DNA from: Acidobacteriota bacterium
GTDB taxonomy: Bacteria; Acidobacteriota; Terriglobia; 20CM-2-55-15
Assembly: GCA_003222755.1 (NCBI GenBank)
Contig: QHXA01000186.1
Location: 1-7,133, forward strand
Length of the DNA stretch: 7,133 nt
Direction of reading: 5' to 3'
Shown here: positions 1 to 6,253 of the stretch, in pieces
Position numbering within the stretch: the first letter of the stretch is position 1
Layout of the letters: the number at the start of each line of letters is the position of its first letter
Notes under the pieces: generated by a model
What the model saw: only the letters and a program-made list of their open reading frames with translations
Databases searched by the model: none
What the model was told of the DNA's origin: nothing
Program-made: the position numbers and the translations under genes

Positions 1-1232
1 CCGATGAGCGCGAATGGAACATTCAGCAGAATTAGCGCGGCATTTCTCGCGGAACCGAACGCGTTGAAAAGCAGAGCGAAGATCAGCAGTACGCTCACTG
101 GAACAATCAAGGCAAGCCGTTTCATCGCGCGCTGTTGGTTTTCAAACTCGCCTCCCCAGGTGATGTAATAACCGGCCGGTAGTTTGATTTCTTTATTCAC
201 CCGGTCTTGCATTTCTGCAACGAGGCTCCCCATGTCGCGGTTCTCGATGAACACTCCGACCGCCATTACCCGAGTTCCAAACTCGCGGCTAATATTCATG
301 GCTCCCTCACGGATCGAGATCGTGGCCAGTTGGTCAAGCGGGATCCGCTGTCCATCCGGTGTATCGACGAGAATGTTTTTGATGTTCTCCATTTGGCGCT
401 GTTCTTCTCTCAACCGAACCGCCACCGCGAACTTCTTGTCGCCTTCCCACAGTTCTGTTGCCTCTTTACCGCCAAGCGCGATCTCGATGACATCTTGAAT
501 ATCGGCGACATTCAATCCGTAGCGCGCGCATTTGGCTCGATCCACTTCGATCTGCAATTGCGGCACACGGCCATAACGGTCAATGTAAGCGCGGCCCACG
601 CCGCGTACGCCGGCTATCGTTTGCAACACTTTCTGAGTCTGCTGCTGGAGTACGTCTCCATCCGGTCCAAACACCTTGATCACGATCTGACCGTCGATTT
701 GAGAGATGCTTTCGAGAACATTGTCGCGAATAGGCTGCGAAAACGACGGCTCCACGCCCGGCAACGCGTCGAGCTGCGCGCCGAATTGATGGATGAGCTG
801 TTCTCGCGTCAGCTTTGCCGGCCATTCGGCCGGCGGCTTCAAATCGACAAAGAATTCAGCCATGTTAATTGGTTTGGGGTCGGTCCCATCTTCGGGACGG
901 CCGGCCTTGGATGTGACACTTTTCACAACTTCGGAGCCATGGAGAATGTCGCGAACGCTCGCGGCGAGCCGCTTGGTTTCGTTGACGGAAATGCCCGGCG
1001 GGAAATAAATGTTGACCCACATGGTGCCTTCGTTCAGCTCAGGCAGAAACTCGCTGCCCAGCCGCGTCAACGTGACGAGACTTGCGGCTAGCAATATGAC
1101 CGCAACCGCGATCACGCCGATGCGGTGCGCCAGGGCCCACAAGAGTGCAGGCCGATAAAACCGCTTACACGCTCGAATGACTACGTTCTCTTTTTCCGAC
1201 GCATGGCCGCGAAACAGGAAGTAAAAAAGCAG
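1..1232 (-). CDS. czcA: C-terminal part of CzcA-like RND pump (downstream frame), truncated at window edge
   Basis: Reading codons from 1232 down to 3 gives 410 residues with no stop. Landmarks in that local numbering are the segment FRGHASEKENVVIR (7-20), a membrane helix at about 37-54, LGSEFLPELNEG (58-69), which opens the second periplasmic loop of HME-type RND pumps, the GRPEDGTDPKPINMAEFFVD block (111-130), FSQPIRDNV (164-172), RYGLNVADIQDVI (237-249), GGEFENQQRAMKRL (360-373) and a membrane helix at about 373-389. The fragment has no convincing start of its own: the first internal ATG (local residue 71) has no good ribosome binding site and lies inside a domain. It is therefore the severed continuation of the upstream frame rather than a separate gene. 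The protein continues past base 1. Confidence 0.88.
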   Translation of the reverse strand, partial: MLFYFLFRGHASEKENVVIRACKRFYRPALLWALAHRIGVIAVAVILLAASLVTLTRLGSEFLPELNEGTMWVNIYFPPGISVNETKRLAASVRDILHGSEVVKSVTSKAGRPEDGTDPKPINMAEFFVDLKPPAEWPAKLTREQLIHQFGAQLDALPGVEPSFSQPIRDNVLESISQIDGQIVIKVFGPDGDVLQQQTQKVLQTIAGVRGVGRAYIDRYGRVPQLQIEVDRAKCARYGLNVADIQDVIEIALGGKEATELWEGDKKFAVAVRLREEQRQMENIKNILVDTPDGQRIPLDQLATISIREGAMNISREFGTRVMAVGVFIENRDMGSLVAEMQDRVNKEIKLPAGYYITWGGEFENQQRAMKRLALIVPVSVLLIFALLFNAFGSARNAALILLNVPFALI

Positions 1233-2683
1233 CGAAGCGATCCCACTAGCGCAGAAGTCACAGTCCAGGCCATCGGCGCGAAAATTCGGCCTTCGTGCCG
1301 TTGTAGCGTGAAGATCGGAATGTGCGCCGTAATGATGATCAGCATCGAGAAGAACGTCGGCCGGCCAACTTCCGTCGTTGCTTCGAGGATGACGGTCTTT
1401 AACGCGTTGCGATCGCGCTTGAATTCCGGCTGGTGTGTGGAGTGTTCAGCGAGCTTGCGGAATATGTTTTCGACCACGATCACCGCGCCGTCCACAATGA
1501 TGCCGAAATCCATGGCGCCCAATGAAAGCAAATTGGCCGGAATGCCGCGCAACGTGAGGCCGGTAAATGTAGCAAGTAGCGAAAGAGGGATCATGATCGC
1601 CACAATCAACGCGGCGCGCGCGCTGCCAAGGAAAACCAACAGCACGGCAGTCACAAGGAGTGCGCCCTCGGTCAGGTTCCTGAAGACGGTATGCAGCGTG
1701 GTGTCTATAAGCCAGGTGCGATCGTAAATCGGGACAATCTCTGCGCCATTGGGTAGAACGGTCGAGTTGAGCGCATCAATTTTGGTTTTGAGATCTTTCA
1801 ATACTTCGGACGGATTCTCGCCTTTACGCATCAGCACGAGTCCTGTGACGATATCGTCTTCCTTGTCCTGTCCCGTTAGTCCCTGCCTCGGCATCGCGCC
1901 GGTTTCGATGTTGCTGATGTCGCGGACGAGGAGCGGCGTTCCGCCTCGCTGTGTGACAACGATATTGCCGATGTCGGCGGCGGATTTCAGCAAACCGATT
2001 CCGCGAATGAGGTACTGTTGCTCGCCTTTTTCCACATAACCGCCTCCGGCATTGGCGTTGCCACGGTCGAGTGCGGTGAACAGCTGTTGAAGCGTGATGC
2101 CGTACGCCTTCATTTTTGGAAGATCCGGCTCCACCTGATATTGCTTGACGAAACCACCGTACGTGACGACATCTGCCACGCCAGGCACTGTCTTTAATTG
2201 GCGCGCGACGATCCAATCCTGGATCGTGCGCATTTCCGTTGGTGGCAGATCGCCCCCGAGCCGGTACCGGTAGATTTCGCCGATTGGCGTGGCCAGAGGT
2301 CCCAATTCTGGCGATACGCCGGCGGGCAGGTCTACGTCGCGCAAACGCTCGAGCACCTGTTGCCTGGAGAAATAAGCATCGACGGCATCGTCAAATGTGA
2401 CGGCGATGAACGAGAGGCCAAATTGCGTATGCGAAAACAATCGCACCGAGTGCGGAATACCGCTGAGGGCAATCTCGATTGGAATCGTTACCTGCTTCTC
2501 GACCTCCTCAGCGGCGCGGCCCGCATAGAGCGTGATCACCTGAACCTGCGTGTCCGTCACATCCGGAAAAGCCTCAACGGGCAATGACCTGAATGCTGCG
2601 ATTCCGCCCGCGATGAACAAAGCAACGAGCAGAATTAAGAAGAATGGTTGGTCCAAGCCGAAAGCGACAAAACGTTTGATCAT
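1181..2683 (-). CDS. czcA: N-terminal half of CzcA-like RND pump (upstream frame)
   Basis: The open frame encodes 500 residues, of which about 1-483 are authentic pump sequence; the last 17 or so (RCFFTSCF onward) are out-of-frame read-through. Residues 11-31 form the first membrane helix, followed by the family motif around LPVEAFPDVTDTQVQV (34-49) and the first periplasmic porter domain. Membrane segments appear at about 338-356 and 358-378. The helix-4 motif DFGIIVDGAVIVVEN spans 392-406, with D392, D398 and E405 in the positions known from CzcA-type pumps to be needed for proton-driven transport. This pattern fits the divalent-cation HME groups; monovalent Cu/Ag pumps such as CusA have a different helix-4 motif. 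Translated alone, the fragment would lack the second half of the transporter and should not function. Exact metal specificity cannot be read from the sequence. Confidence 0.9.
   Translation of the reverse strand: MIKRFVAFGLDQPFFLILLVALFIAGGIAAFRSLPVEAFPDVTDTQVQVITLYAGRAAEEVEKQVTIPIEIALSGIPHSVRLFSHTQFGLSFIAVTFDDAVDAYFSRQQVLERLRDVDLPAGVSPELGPLATPIGEIYRYRLGGDLPPTEMRTIQDWIVARQLKTVPGVADVVTYGGFVKQYQVEPDLPKMKAYGITLQQLFTALDRGNANAGGGYVEKGEQQYLIRGIGLLKSAADIGNIVVTQRGGTPLLVRDISNIETGAMPRQGLTGQDKEDDIVTGLVLMRKGENPSEVLKDLKTKIDALNSTVLPNGAEIVPIYDRTWLIDTTLHTVFRNLTEGALLVTAVLLVFLGSARAALIVAIMIPLSLLATFTGLTLRGIPANLLSLGAMDFGIIVDGAVIVVENIFRKLAEHSTHQPEFKRDRNALKTVILEATTEVGRPTFFSMLIIITAHIPIFTLQRHEGRIFAPMAWTVTSALVGSLRCFFTSCFAAMRRKKRT
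1231..1240 (-). other. Frameshift junction in czcA with a TCGCT tandem repeat
   Basis: On the coding strand the sequence reads TCGCT twice in direct succession (1240-1236 and 1235-1231), just where the homology moves from the first frame to the second. About 22 nucleotides appear to be missing compared with recalled family members, which would remove a stretch ending in a conserved proline. A deletion between two copies of a short TCGCT(T) repeat is one plausible route, because family members encode SL or LS pairs at this place. A T6 run follows at 1228-1223. One extra T there would restore the frame but not the missing residues. Confidence 0.6.
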
Positions 2684-2697
2684 GTGAGTTAATTCCG

Positions 2698-3924
2698 CTA
2701 CTTCCCACCCAAGCCGTTGTTAAGCAGCAGAGCGCCGCTGGTTACGACGCGGTCATTTGAGGCGAGGCCCTCCTCGATGACGGTGTAGCCTTGAAACTCG
2801 CGTCCCGATTTCACTGCACGCCGACGGAATCGGCCTGCGGATTCCTCGCGCAGGACGAAGGACTCGGGGCCCTGCGTCAGAACCGCGTTTGAAGGCACGG
2901 TTGGTACTTTGCGCTTGATGGTCTTGCCGACGCGAATACTGGCGAACATCTCCGGCTTGAGCAGACCTTGAGGATTAGGCACGGAACATCGCACACGGAT
3001 TGTGCGTGTGGTCGGATCGACGGTCGGGTTGATGGCCGAAATTCGCGCCGGAAATTCCCGATCCGGATATGCAGCGACCGTTATCGTAACCGGCGCTCCG
3101 ACGCGGACCTGCTGGAGGTGCGCTTCATAAACATCGGCGTTCACCCAGACGTTCGAAAGATCCCCGATGATAAAAAGCGGGTCAGGCGTATCTGGCTTGA
3201 CGTACTGCCCCGGGCCGACTTTGCGCTCTACGATGGTTCCCGCAAGCGGTGCCCGAATTTCGACGCGGCGGTCGATCTGATCGGTTACAGATTCTTCGAA
3301 CTGCCGGATTTCGGCTACGCTCTTTCCGAACAGCGACAGTTTATTCCGCATGACCGAGACGGCGGCGGTGGCGCGCCGGTAATCTTCGCGCGCTCGCGCG
3401 AGATCGGATTCGGCCGCTTGTAGTTCCTTGGTCGCGAGAGCTTCGAGCGAGTGCAGGTTCCGCGCACGCTCGGCGCCCTTGTCCGCGATGTCGAGCGCGA
3501 TTTTCGCCTTGTCCGCATCCGCGCGCGCTTCGGCCAAATCGTGGACTGTCGCAACCAGATCCGGCGCTTCGATGATGAGCAACTGTTGGCCTACTTTCAC
3601 CACGTCGCCTTTATTCGCCAAAACTTCCACGACACGGCCGCCATAGGGTGCAAATACGGGAGTCATCCGATCCTCGTTGAAACCAATTTTCCCTGTGGTT
3701 TCCAAATCCAGGTCGATGAACTGATCGCGCACGGTTTCGACACGAATTTGTTTCAGTTGTTCCGGTGTTGCTTCGATGACGTCATTTGATGATTTCGGTA
3801 TTTGCGGCGCCGGAGTCTGGTCTGTTCGCGCATCCTGACGGCGAACCGTGAAAGCGGCGACCAAGACGACTACGAGACCGACGATGACGATTGCCCCATA
3901 CCGGCCGCGGTTTTCAGTGTGCAT
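2698..3924 (-). CDS. czcB: CzcB-like membrane-fusion (periplasmic adaptor) protein of the RND efflux system
   Basis: This 408-residue protein links the inner-membrane pump to the outer-membrane channel. Residues 11-26 form one N-terminal membrane anchor (AIVIVGLVVVLVAAFT); there is no lipobox cysteine. The first barrel-sandwich half is at about 80-120 (FAPYGGRVVEVLANKGDVVKVGQQL). A heptad-rich alpha-hairpin rich in Ala, Glu and Arg follows at about 124-215, then the second lipoyl-like half (VEIRAPLAGTIVERKVGPGQ, 221-240). The beta-barrel follows, with the common LSNVWVNADVYE at 256-267, and the membrane-proximal domain from about 335 with VPSNAVL at 343-349. I see no His-rich metal-binding N-terminal extension. 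The start is supported by AGGAGA at 3933-3938, eight bases upstream. The pump gene follows after 14 bases. HME family membership is clear; the CzcB name rather than a CusB or CnrB name is inferred from the pump. Confidence 0.93.
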   Translation of the reverse strand: MHTENRGRYGAIVIVGLVVVLVAAFTVRRQDARTDQTPAPQIPKSSNDVIEATPEQLKQIRVETVRDQFIDLDLETTGKIGFNEDRMTPVFAPYGGRVVEVLANKGDVVKVGQQLLIIEAPDLVATVHDLAEARADADKAKIALDIADKGAERARNLHSLEALATKELQAAESDLARAREDYRRATAAVSVMRNKLSLFGKSVAEIRQFEESVTDQIDRRVEIRAPLAGTIVERKVGPGQYVKPDTPDPLFIIGDLSNVWVNADVYEAHLQQVRVGAPVTITVAAYPDREFPARISAINPTVDPTTRTIRVRCSVPNPQGLLKPEMFASIRVGKTIKRKVPTVPSNAVLTQGPESFVLREESAGRFRRRAVKSGREFQGYTVIEEGLASNDRVVTSGALLLNNGLGGK

Positions 3925-3932
3925 AAGCTTGA

Positions 3933-3938
3933 TCTCCT
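3933..3938 (-). promoter_or_regulatory. Ribosome binding site of the adaptor gene
   Basis: AGGAGA on the minus strand lies eight bases before the ATG at 3924. It is the strongest Shine-Dalgarno match in the window and fixes the adaptor start. Confidence 0.8.
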
Positions 3939-3975
3939 GTTTTCAGGGTGCGGATTCCTGAGTTGTCGACGTATT

Positions 3976-4005
3976 CCAGGGGTACGCAAAAACGCGTACC
4001 CCTGG
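3976..4005. repeat. Perfect 12-bp inverted repeat with 6-base loop
   Basis: The arms CCAGGGGTACGC (3976-3987) and GCGTACCCCTGG (3994-4005) are exact complements around a six-base A-rich loop, 3988-3993. The element sits in the gap between the outer-membrane channel and the adaptor, 51 bases ahead of the adaptor ATG. No T-run follows the hairpin on the coding strand, so it is not a classical intrinsic terminator. It could be an mRNA stabiliser or attenuator between the two genes, a protein-binding palindrome, or part of a dispersed REP-like element together with the adjoining hairpin at 4017-4033. Confidence 0.85.
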
Positions 4006-4016
4006 CTAATTTCCGA

Positions 4017-4034
4017 GCACCGCTCCGCGGTGCG
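4017..4034. repeat. REP-like palindrome, copy 1
   Basis: GCACCGC (4017-4023), TCC loop, GCGGTGC (4027-4033) form a 7-bp perfect hairpin. With the next base it is an 18-base string, GCACCGCTCCGCGGTGCG, identical to that at 6222-6239. It lies in the gap 20 bases downstream of the channel gene's stop and only 11 bases from the 30-base inverted repeat at 3976-4005. Exact reuse in a second intergenic gap suggests a dispersed repeat family. Confidence 0.75.
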
Positions 4035-4053
4035 CTTCCGCATCTTCCGCCCC

Positions 4054-5439
4054 TCACCGCAATGAGCGGCCTGTGGCCTGTTCCAAATCCCATAACGTCA
4101 GTTGATAATCGGAGCGTGCTTGGTTGTATGCCGTCATCGCTGCGTTGTACGCGCGCTGCGCATCGAGCAACTCGAACAGGCTTGACGCGCCTTCTTTGTA
4201 ACTGACGGTCGCTACCGTGCGGAGCCGCTGGAGCTGCTCCAGGTTCTCCGTGCTATACAAATCCAGAACTCGACGCGCCGAGAGATATGACTGATATGCC
4301 TTCTCCACATCAGTAACGGCCTGGAGTTCTGCCTGTTTCAGTTGTGCCTCAGCCGCCCGCTTTTGGGCTTCGGCCTGGTTATAAACAGCGCGCTGATCGT
4401 TGTGAATAAATAGCGGGACCTGCACCACGATACCTGCCGAATGGTCGCTGCCGACCCGCTGGTACTCGTATCCGATATCGACGTCGCGCATACGCTGAGC
4501 AAAGGCGAGTTGAGCGTTGCTTTCAGCTGACGCGAGCAGATGGCGCGCGGCGAGCACGTCCGGCCGTTCGGCTAAAGCGAAGGCCCGAAGTTGATTCAGG
4601 CTTTGCGAAATTGGACGGTCATCAAAGCCGGCCAGGATCTCCAGCGGTGCATTGCGAAGCGAATCGGGCATCTGGGGCGCGGCCCCGACCATGGGACGAA
4701 GGCTAGTCGTCTCTGCAATCGACGATGAGACATCGCCTTCCCGCGCACCCAGAAGATTGAGCAGGTCTCGAATCGCGCCATCATAGGCGGTCCGAGCCTG
4801 CAAGACCGCTTGTTGATACTGCAGCCGCCCCGCGCCGACGCGGTAAAGTTCGACGCGTGCGATATCACCTTGATCGACCTTCGCCTGCGTTAGAGTCTGC
4901 GTCTGCGTGTACTGCCGTTCGGTTTCCTCTGCCAGCTTCAAGTTTTCCCGCGCAAGAGTGGCGGCGGTGAAGGCGCGGCGCAGTTGGAACACCTGTGTAC
5001 GAACCGCATCCAGCATCTGGGCCTCGGAGGCTTTGAGTTGCTCTTCCGCCGCTGCGGTCCGAAACTCTCGCTTACCCCCGCGCTCCAGAATCTGATCGAA
5101 TCGGAATGTGTATACCGGATTGGCTCCCGCATCGGGATTTGTCTTGAGAAACCGAGGAAACGAGCCGGGTAACGGTGAATAAAACGGGATTTGCTCGGCG
5201 CCGACAGTCAACGTCGGATTGAGCTTGTAGCCGGCAATTAAACGCGCCGCACGGGTCGCCTCAACCTGATATCGTGCCGCCATTACCATGAGATTTCGTT
5301 CGATCAGGAGGTTTTCGGCCTGCGCAAGAGTGAGCTGGCGCGGCACCAGATTGGCCGCGGATTGCGCGTCAACTTGCGAAATAAACATCAAGAAAATTCC
5401 GCACACGCCAAATAGGCGATGGCAATCGCTTCTCAACAT
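4054..5439 (-). CDS. czcC: CzcC-like outer-membrane channel protein (TolC/OEP family)
   Basis: This is the outer-membrane exit duct of the pump, 461 residues from the ATG at 5439. That start is chosen because it has AAGGTG six bases upstream (counted from AAGG, 5446-5449) and is followed at once by a signal peptide (residues 1-25, hydrophobic 9-20, likely cleavage VDA/QS). An in-frame ATG at 5616 would add 59 residues with no signal and overlap the preceding gene. Two OEP repeats are visible: the first from about 35 to 235 with the family motif ERGGKRE (119-125) and long helical Gln/Ala-rich stretches, the second from about 285 to 460 with ERPDVLAAR (291-299), VQVPLFIHNDQR (339-350), YKEGASSLFELLDAQRAY (414-431) and LWDLEQATG (449-457). 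No lipobox is evident. Its place directly before the adaptor matches the czcCBA order. Confidence 0.92.
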   Translation of the reverse strand: MLRSDCHRLFGVCGIFLMFISQVDAQSAANLVPRQLTLAQAENLLIERNLMVMAARYQVEATRAARLIAGYKLNPTLTVGAEQIPFYSPLPGSFPRFLKTNPDAGANPVYTFRFDQILERGGKREFRTAAAEEQLKASEAQMLDAVRTQVFQLRRAFTAATLARENLKLAEETERQYTQTQTLTQAKVDQGDIARVELYRVGAGRLQYQQAVLQARTAYDGAIRDLLNLLGAREGDVSSSIAETTSLRPMVGAAPQMPDSLRNAPLEILAGFDDRPISQSLNQLRAFALAERPDVLAARHLLASAESNAQLAFAQRMRDVDIGYEYQRVGSDHSAGIVVQVPLFIHNDQRAVYNQAEAQKRAAEAQLKQAELQAVTDVEKAYQSYLSARRVLDLYSTENLEQLQRLRTVATVSYKEGASSLFELLDAQRAYNAAMTAYNQARSDYQLTLWDLEQATGRSLR

Positions 5440-5443
5440 GTCA

Positions 5444-5449
5444 CACCTT
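5444..5449 (-). promoter_or_regulatory. Ribosome binding site deciding the outer-membrane channel start
   Basis: AAGGTG on the minus strand ends four bases before the ATG at 5439 (AAGG core six bases away). It separates the chosen start, with its signal peptide, from the longer upstream ATG at 5616. Confidence 0.7.
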
Positions 5450-5528
5450 AGATTTTTCTGATTTTCAGGTTCGACATCGCAGGCAGTCAGACGCCCAACA
5501 GTCGAGCCACTCGAAAATGGAATGATCT

Positions 5529-6155
5529 TTAGGCGAGATGCGAAGGAGGTCCGCGCTTGCGGAGAACGGATAGACAGGCTGCTGAAACGCCCCATCGCTG
5601 AGCGGCTATTGTGCACCGCTCGGAGCGAATGTCATCGAAGAGGGCCATGCCTGCCTGCAGAACAACCACTGGTGCGGTTTGGAGAACGCACGTCGACTCG
5701 CGATCGTCAGAATCGCCGGCGACTCGCGTCTGCTGGCGCGGCTGCAGCAGCGCTTGCAGGCGCGCCTGATCATGTCGCATGGCGATAGAGAAATTCCCGC
5801 GGCCATCGCCTAGCCATGTGACCAACGTCCGTGGGTAGCTTTGGGAAACCCAGACCAAATCCGTGTCGCCGTCGCTGTCAATATCGCCGGAGACTAAATG
5901 GCCGCGATCCTGGACACCCGAATCGAAATAAAGAGACTTCCATGCGAATTTTCCGAGCGAGACATGGATGCTCTTTTGGGCGCCATTCGAGAACAACTCG
6001 GCCTGATCGAGTTTGTGGTCGCCATCGAAGTCGGAAAATACCGGGAGACTCTCGAGGCCAGCCGCGTGCTGTGATGCGGCGAAGCTGGGAACGGCCAGAA
6101 AGCACAACCAGACGAGAAACGCTGTAAAGCGGAGTGTGAACGTTCTGCTAGTCAT
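5529..6155 (-). CDS. Small secreted FG-GAP/VCBS-repeat protein ahead of the efflux genes
   Basis: The 208-residue protein has an N-terminal signal peptide (hydrophobic 9-26, likely cleavage near SFA/AS, 24-28), so it should be periplasmic or exported. Two acidic loops of the FG-GAP/VCBS kind are visible: DFDGDHKLD (42-50) and DIDSDGDTD (91-99), the latter followed by LVWV and, 20 residues on, LGDGRGNFS (115-123). In this family such loops bind calcium between beta-propeller strands, but two are far too few for a full seven-bladed propeller. The C-terminal third (about 125-208) is not recognised. It has cysteines at 156, 181 and 194 and ends in SVLRKRGPPSHLA. Arg-Pro-rich tails of this look occur, from memory, on small exported proteins next to czc-type operons, including CzcI. 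It precedes the channel gene by 89 bases, in the same direction. A role in metal sensing or efflux accessory function is inference only. Confidence 0.75.
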   Translation of the reverse strand: MTSRTFTLRFTAFLVWLCFLAVPSFAASQHAAGLESLPVFSDFDGDHKLDQAELFSNGAQKSIHVSLGKFAWKSLYFDSGVQDRGHLVSGDIDSDGDTDLVWVSQSYPRTLVTWLGDGRGNFSIAMRHDQARLQALLQPRQQTRVAGDSDDRESTCVLQTAPVVVLQAGMALFDDIRSERCTIAAQRWGVSAACLSVLRKRGPPSHLA

Positions 6156-6158
6156 GTT

Positions 6159-6162
6159 CTCC
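6159..6162 (-). promoter_or_regulatory. Closely spaced ribosome binding site of the FG-GAP gene
   Basis: GGAG on the minus strand lies only three bases before the ATG at 6155 (GGAGAAC-ATG), tighter than usual. No other in-frame start would keep the signal peptide, so the ATG is retained. Confidence 0.5.
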
Positions 6163-6208
6163 GGAAGAATACCACGAAACTGTCACATCGAGTATGTAGT
6201 CACGGACT

Positions 6209-6253
6209 GTAGCCCGCGCTGGCACCGCTCCGCGGTGCGGCAACGCGGGCTAC
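6209..6253. repeat. REP-like nested palindrome, copy 2, overlapping the DUF2330 stop codon
   Basis: The outer arms GTAGCCCGCG (6209-6218) and CGCGGGCTAC (6244-6253) are perfect complements. They enclose a second hairpin, GCACCGC-TCC-GCGGTGC (6222-6238). The inner core plus one base is identical to 4017-4034. The right outer arm contains the TAG stop (6250-6252) of the DUF2330 gene. The 45-base structure could end or stabilise that transcript. No T-run follows it on the minus strand, so it is not a standard terminator. Confidence 0.8.

Larger units (their letters stand above)
1..2683 (-). pseudogene. czcA: CzcA-like heavy-metal RND efflux pump, frameshifted and cut by the left window edge
   Basis: This is a single ancestral gene for the inner-membrane pump of a tripartite metal efflux system, now read in two frames. 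The upstream part is open from the ATG at 2683 and ends at a TAG at 1181-1183. From about 1232 the homologous reading continues one frame away (-1) and stays open, without a stop, to base 1. Joined, the visible parts give about 893 residues of a family that is usually 1,030-1,050 long; the remaining roughly 150 residues would lie beyond the window. From recalled CzcA sequences, the join lacks about 22 nucleotides, covering a membrane segment with a conserved L-T-x-V-P stretch. A genuine deletion or an assembly error would both explain this. The gene starts 14 bases after the adaptor stop and has only a weak GGAA (2693-2696) as ribosome binding site, so translational coupling is likely. Confidence 0.85.

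Noticed and set aside
817..834. Perfect 7-bp palindrome GCCGGCC-ATTC-GGCCGGC
   Set aside because: It lies within conserved pump coding sequence (PPAEWPAK) and is explained by Pro/Ala codons in GC-rich DNA.
207..1091. Long plus-strand open frame of 294 codons opposite the pump gene
   Set aside because: The minus strand here encodes well-recognised RND sequence without a stop. The plus-strand translation is low-complexity, Arg/His-rich and unlike any family, as expected for antisense of a biased coding region.
1125..1727. Plus-strand open frame of 200 codons
   Set aside because: It lies antisense to the conserved pump region including the helix-4 motif, and its product has no recognisable domain.
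2198..2587. Plus-strand open frame of 129 codons
   Set aside because: It is a shadow of the N-terminal porter domain of the pump on the other strand.
3976..4005. Intrinsic terminator after the outer-membrane channel gene
   Set aside because: The stem is strong but no T-run follows it on the minus strand, and the downstream pump genes belong to the same functional set.
5440..5616. Extended N-terminus for the outer-membrane channel starting at 5616
   Set aside because: It would overlap the FG-GAP gene by 88 bases, put 59 extra residues ahead of a clear signal peptide, and ignore the good ribosome binding site at 5444-5449.
5606..5806. Alternative minus-strand frame of 66 codons within the FG-GAP gene, considered as a sign of a frameshift
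   Set aside because: The main frame stays open to a plausible C-terminal tail, and the alternative product shows no family resemblance.
6156..6208. Possible promoter before the FG-GAP gene (TATTCT on the minus strand)
   Set aside because: The -10 match is only 4 of 6 and no acceptable -35 hexamer lies at the right distance.
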